Below, one piece after another: positions 32,007 through 34,142 of a stretch of DNA of 34,142 nucleotides. The translations under genes were made by a program, and so were the position numbers. Every line of letters starts with the position of its first letter. Position 1 is the stretch's first letter. Location: the NCBI GenBank assembly GCA_943354915.1, contig CALRDO010000003.1:1-34142 (forward strand), in the 5' to 3' direction. The notes below the pieces were generated by a model. It ran no database searches. It was not told the DNA's origin and saw only the letters and a program-made list of their open reading frames with translations. This DNA comes from Patescibacteria group bacterium UBA4664. GTDB taxonomy: Bacteria; Patescibacteriota; Saccharimonadia; CAILAD01; BJGX01.

Positions 32007-33932
32007 ATGTATGCCGAAGTAAATGTCATAGCATATAGGGGTGCCAGCAGGCGAACATTCACCTATTTAATTGGTGAGTCAGTGGGTGTGCGCATTGGGG
32101 GCCTTGTAGAAATTAGATTCGGCAACAAAGCTAGTATTGGTATAGTCCATAAGATTACTAATCTGCCACCTCCTAAAAAGATCAAATTACAAAATATTAA
32201 AAGCGTCTTAGATATTAGTCCCTTACCAAAACACCTGCTCGTGCTCGGCGAGTGGATAATTGATTATTATGTTGCTACGCCTGCTAGTGTTTGGCAATTA
32301 ATGATACCCAGGAACCCTACCACCAAACCCAGTAAACAATTTGCTAACCCCAGCCATGAGATTAAAGATCTAGTTAGGCTAACCCCTGCTCAATCTAAGG
32401 CCTACTCTAAAATATTAAATTCTACTAAGCCTGTGCTGCTACAAGGCGCAATGGGTTCGGGCAAGACGGAAATATATTTTCATCTTATTGATGCAATGCT
32501 ACGAGTCGGCAAATCGGCAATTCTACTAATGCCAGAGATATTTTTAACGAACCAAATGATAGAGCGCGCCCAGCGGCATTTTGCCGACAAGCTAGTCGTT
32601 ACACACTCTGGGCTGACGCCTGCCGAACGAAGAGCGGCGTGGGTTCGTTGTAGCAACAGCTCCCAATCGTCACCACTAGTTATCTTGGGGGCCCGCTCGG
32701 CACTATTTATGCCAGTTAATAACTTGGGGACAATCATTGTTGATGAATGCCACGAACAAAGCTACAAACAGGACTCTAGCCCTCGTTACCAGAGCGAAAT
32801 GGTGGCTGCTAAACTAGCCAAGATAACTGAGGCAAAGCTCGTGCTAGGTAGTGCTACGCCATCGATTAATACGCGTTTTTTAGCCGATGCCGGCAAGCTA
32901 GAATGTATCAAACTAGAAGAGCGTGCTATCTCCTCGGCCCACCCACATATCAAAATTATTCAAAAAAACCAGCCAGCTGAGATATTTAGCACTGAACTGA
33001 CCAGTGCCATCAATAGCGCCCTAAAGCAACAAAAACTGACAATGCTCTACCTCAACCGCCGTGGCACTGCGCCGATTTTTACCTGTAATGATTGTGGGCA
33101 TAATTTTGAATGCCCACACTGTAGGGTCAACCTCCATTTACATGCCGACAGCATGCGGCTCATTTGCCATATTTGTAATTACTCCCAAGCACCTCCGGGT
33201 AAATGCCCGGCTTGTGACAACACGAACCTACGGGGCATAGGCATTGGTACAAAAGCAGTAGTACAAAAAGCTAGCGAACTTTTTGAGAACGCCAGAATTG
33301 TCCGCATCGACCGCGATAGTTTTAAGCCCAGAGAATTTAATAAAATACTAAGCGAAATTGCTGGCGGAAAGGTAGATATTATTGTTGGTACCCAGATGAT
33401 TGGGCGAGGTATCGATTTAGCAAATCTGCATTTGGTTGGCATCATAGATGCTGACTATGATTTGATTAATATTGATTATAACAGCCTGGAGCGGGCTTTT
33501 CAGCTTTTGAGTCAGACGGCGGGTAGAGCTGGACGACGCAAAGACCGCGGCGAGGTAATTATTCAGACCAAAAACCCCGACAACAAATTTTTTGAGCTAA
33601 TCACTAATAACGATTATGAGAGCTTCTACCAATCGGAGCTGGCTCTACGCAAAAAATACTCTTACCCACCTTACTCGTATCTGTTAAAATTAGAGTGTGG
33701 TTTTATAAGCTCCGAGCTCGGTCGGCAAAAAGCCTTAGAACTAATCGAGAAGCTTACTGGCGTACAACCGATAAGCATCCTGGGGCCAGTACCAGCACAC
33801 CCAGCGCTGCGAGGGCGCAGGCACATCTGGAACCTAATAATAAAAAGCCGAGACCGCAAAATATTAGCTAATATTGCCAGCCAGCTCGATGCTCACTGGA
33901 CAATAAACCTAGACCCCTTCGGAATATCATGA
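32007..33932 (+). CDS. priA: Primosomal protein N' (PriA helicase)
   Basis: PriA recognises stalled forks and reloads the replicative helicase. The 641-residue protein has an N-terminal DNA-binding domain, Walker A GAMGSGKTE (147-155), the DEAD-type box VDECHEQSYKQD near 245, and eight zinc-binding cysteines in four CxxC pairs (about 350-405). Helicase motifs GTQMIGRGIDL and QTAGRAGRRKDRGEV follow. It is shorter than E. coli PriA (732) but complete by motif. The TGA overlaps the next ATG (ATGA). Confidence 0.95.
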   Translation: MYAEVNVIAYRGASRRTFTYLIGESVGVRIGGLVEIRFGNKASIGIVHKITNLPPPKKIKLQNIKSVLDISPLPKHLLVLGEWIIDYYVATPASVWQLMIPRNPTTKPSKQFANPSHEIKDLVRLTPAQSKAYSKILNSTKPVLLQGAMGSGKTEIYFHLIDAMLRVGKSAILLMPEIFLTNQMIERAQRHFADKLVVTHSGLTPAERRAAWVRCSNSSQSSPLVILGARSALFMPVNNLGTIIVDECHEQSYKQDSSPRYQSEMVAAKLAKITEAKLVLGSATPSINTRFLADAGKLECIKLEERAISSAHPHIKIIQKNQPAEIFSTELTSAINSALKQQKLTMLYLNRRGTAPIFTCNDCGHNFECPHCRVNLHLHADSMRLICHICNYSQAPPGKCPACDNTNLRGIGIGTKAVVQKASELFENARIVRIDRDSFKPREFNKILSEIAGGKVDIIVGTQMIGRGIDLANLHLVGIIDADYDLINIDYNSLERAFQLLSQTAGRAGRRKDRGEVIIQTKNPDNKFFELITNNDYESFYQSELALRKKYSYPPYSYLLKLECGFISSELGRQKALELIEKLTGVQPISILGPVPAHPALRGRRHIWNLIIKSRDRKILANIASQLDAHWTINLDPFGIS

Positions 33933-34142
33933 TAAAAAAAATAGTCACCATACCCAATAAAATACTTCGCTTTAAATCCAAACGGATTGGTTACGTTGAT
34001 GACTCAATTCGTAAGCTGGCTAGCGACATGATTGCCACCACACTAGAGTGGGATCACGACAGTGAGTTTGGCGCTGCTCTGGCAGCCATTCAGGTCGGCG
34101 AACCACTCAAGCTAACGGTGGTGCGCAACGATTTTGATAATG
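33929..34142 (+). CDS. def: Peptide deformylase, N-terminal part (runs off the window)
   Basis: The frame opens with ATG overlapping the priA stop. It reads MIKKIVTIPNKILRFKSKRI and continues to motif 1, GAALAAIQVGEP at about 54-65, where the family usually has GxGLAAxQVG. Only 71 residues are present; the metal-binding motifs 2 (EGCLS) and 3 (HExDH) lie beyond the edge. priA-def adjacency is common in bacteria. The Ala in place of the usual Gly and the Ile in place of Pro make motif 1 slightly unusual. Confidence 0.85.
   Translation, partial: MIKKIVTIPNKILRFKSKRIGYVDDSIRKLASDMIATTLEWDHDSEFGAALAAIQVGEPLKLTVVRNDFDN

Noticed and set aside
32480-33859. Minus-strand frames opposite priA
   Set aside because: They are shadows of priA, whose motifs are complete on the plus strand.
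1-34142. UGA recoding as glycine, as in Gracilibacteria and Absconditabacteria
   Set aside because: prfA, parA, secD, rodA, dgkA and priA all end at TGA, several in ATGA overlaps with the next gene, so UGA is a stop.

Overview
The window looks like a chromosome segment of a Patescibacteria (CPR) member, most likely Candidatus Saccharibacteria (TM7). Genes are compact and often overlap by a few bases. The cell-envelope genes are monoderm-like (LytR-CpsA-Psr protein, SEDS protein, FtsA/FtsZ, DgkA-type kinase, SecDF). IleRS looks like the eukaryote-like type, and adenylate kinase is the short form without a LID domain. No mobile element, CRISPR array, rRNA or tRNA was recognised. TGA ends at least six confident genes (prfA, parA, secD, rodA, dgkA, priA), so the UGA=Gly code of Gracilibacteria/Absconditabacteria does not apply. 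The lineage is inferred from gene content and was not tested by a phylogeny.

Layout. 1-3790: a 7-codon gene fragment on the minus strand, then on the plus strand a LOG-family protein, a coiled-coil protein, bL31 with a long basic tail, and prfA-prmC. 3811-8982: an LCP protein with a multi-pass membrane protein (minus), signal peptidase I (plus), parA-parB (minus) and rplU (plus). 9040-14507, all minus: a secreted nuclease, an unknown 160-aa protein, a heliorhodopsin, an amino-acid permease starting 2 nt after it, thioredoxin reductase and a membrane-anchored lipase-like hydrolase. 14504-18809: rodA and ileS, with a T-box riboswitch leading ileS. 18809-28557, all minus: a thioredoxin-fold protein, nrdR, ftsZ, ftsA, map, adk, dgkA, ybeY, yqeY, rpsU, hisS and recJ. 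28558-34142: a possible small ORF lacking ATG, a winged-helix regulator divergent from a zinc-ribbon protein, secD-secF, then priA and the start of a peptide deformylase gene.

Two things stand out. The first is the heliorhodopsin, closely matching the remembered family sequence and apparently translationally coupled to an APC permease, inside a run of genes for taking up or digesting external material. No retinal-synthesis gene is present in the window. The second is the expression signals. At least 13 genes have a -10 hexamer placed so that transcription should begin 0-3 nt from the ATG (leaderless mRNAs). A smaller set (bL21, bS21, heliorhodopsin, ftsZ, ileS and others) has real leaders with Shine-Dalgarno sequences. 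The longest leaders are the ileS T-box and a hairpin-containing ftsZ leader.

Promoter positions were read by eye. Transcription starts are predictions, taken as 7 nt after the last base of the -10 hexamer.
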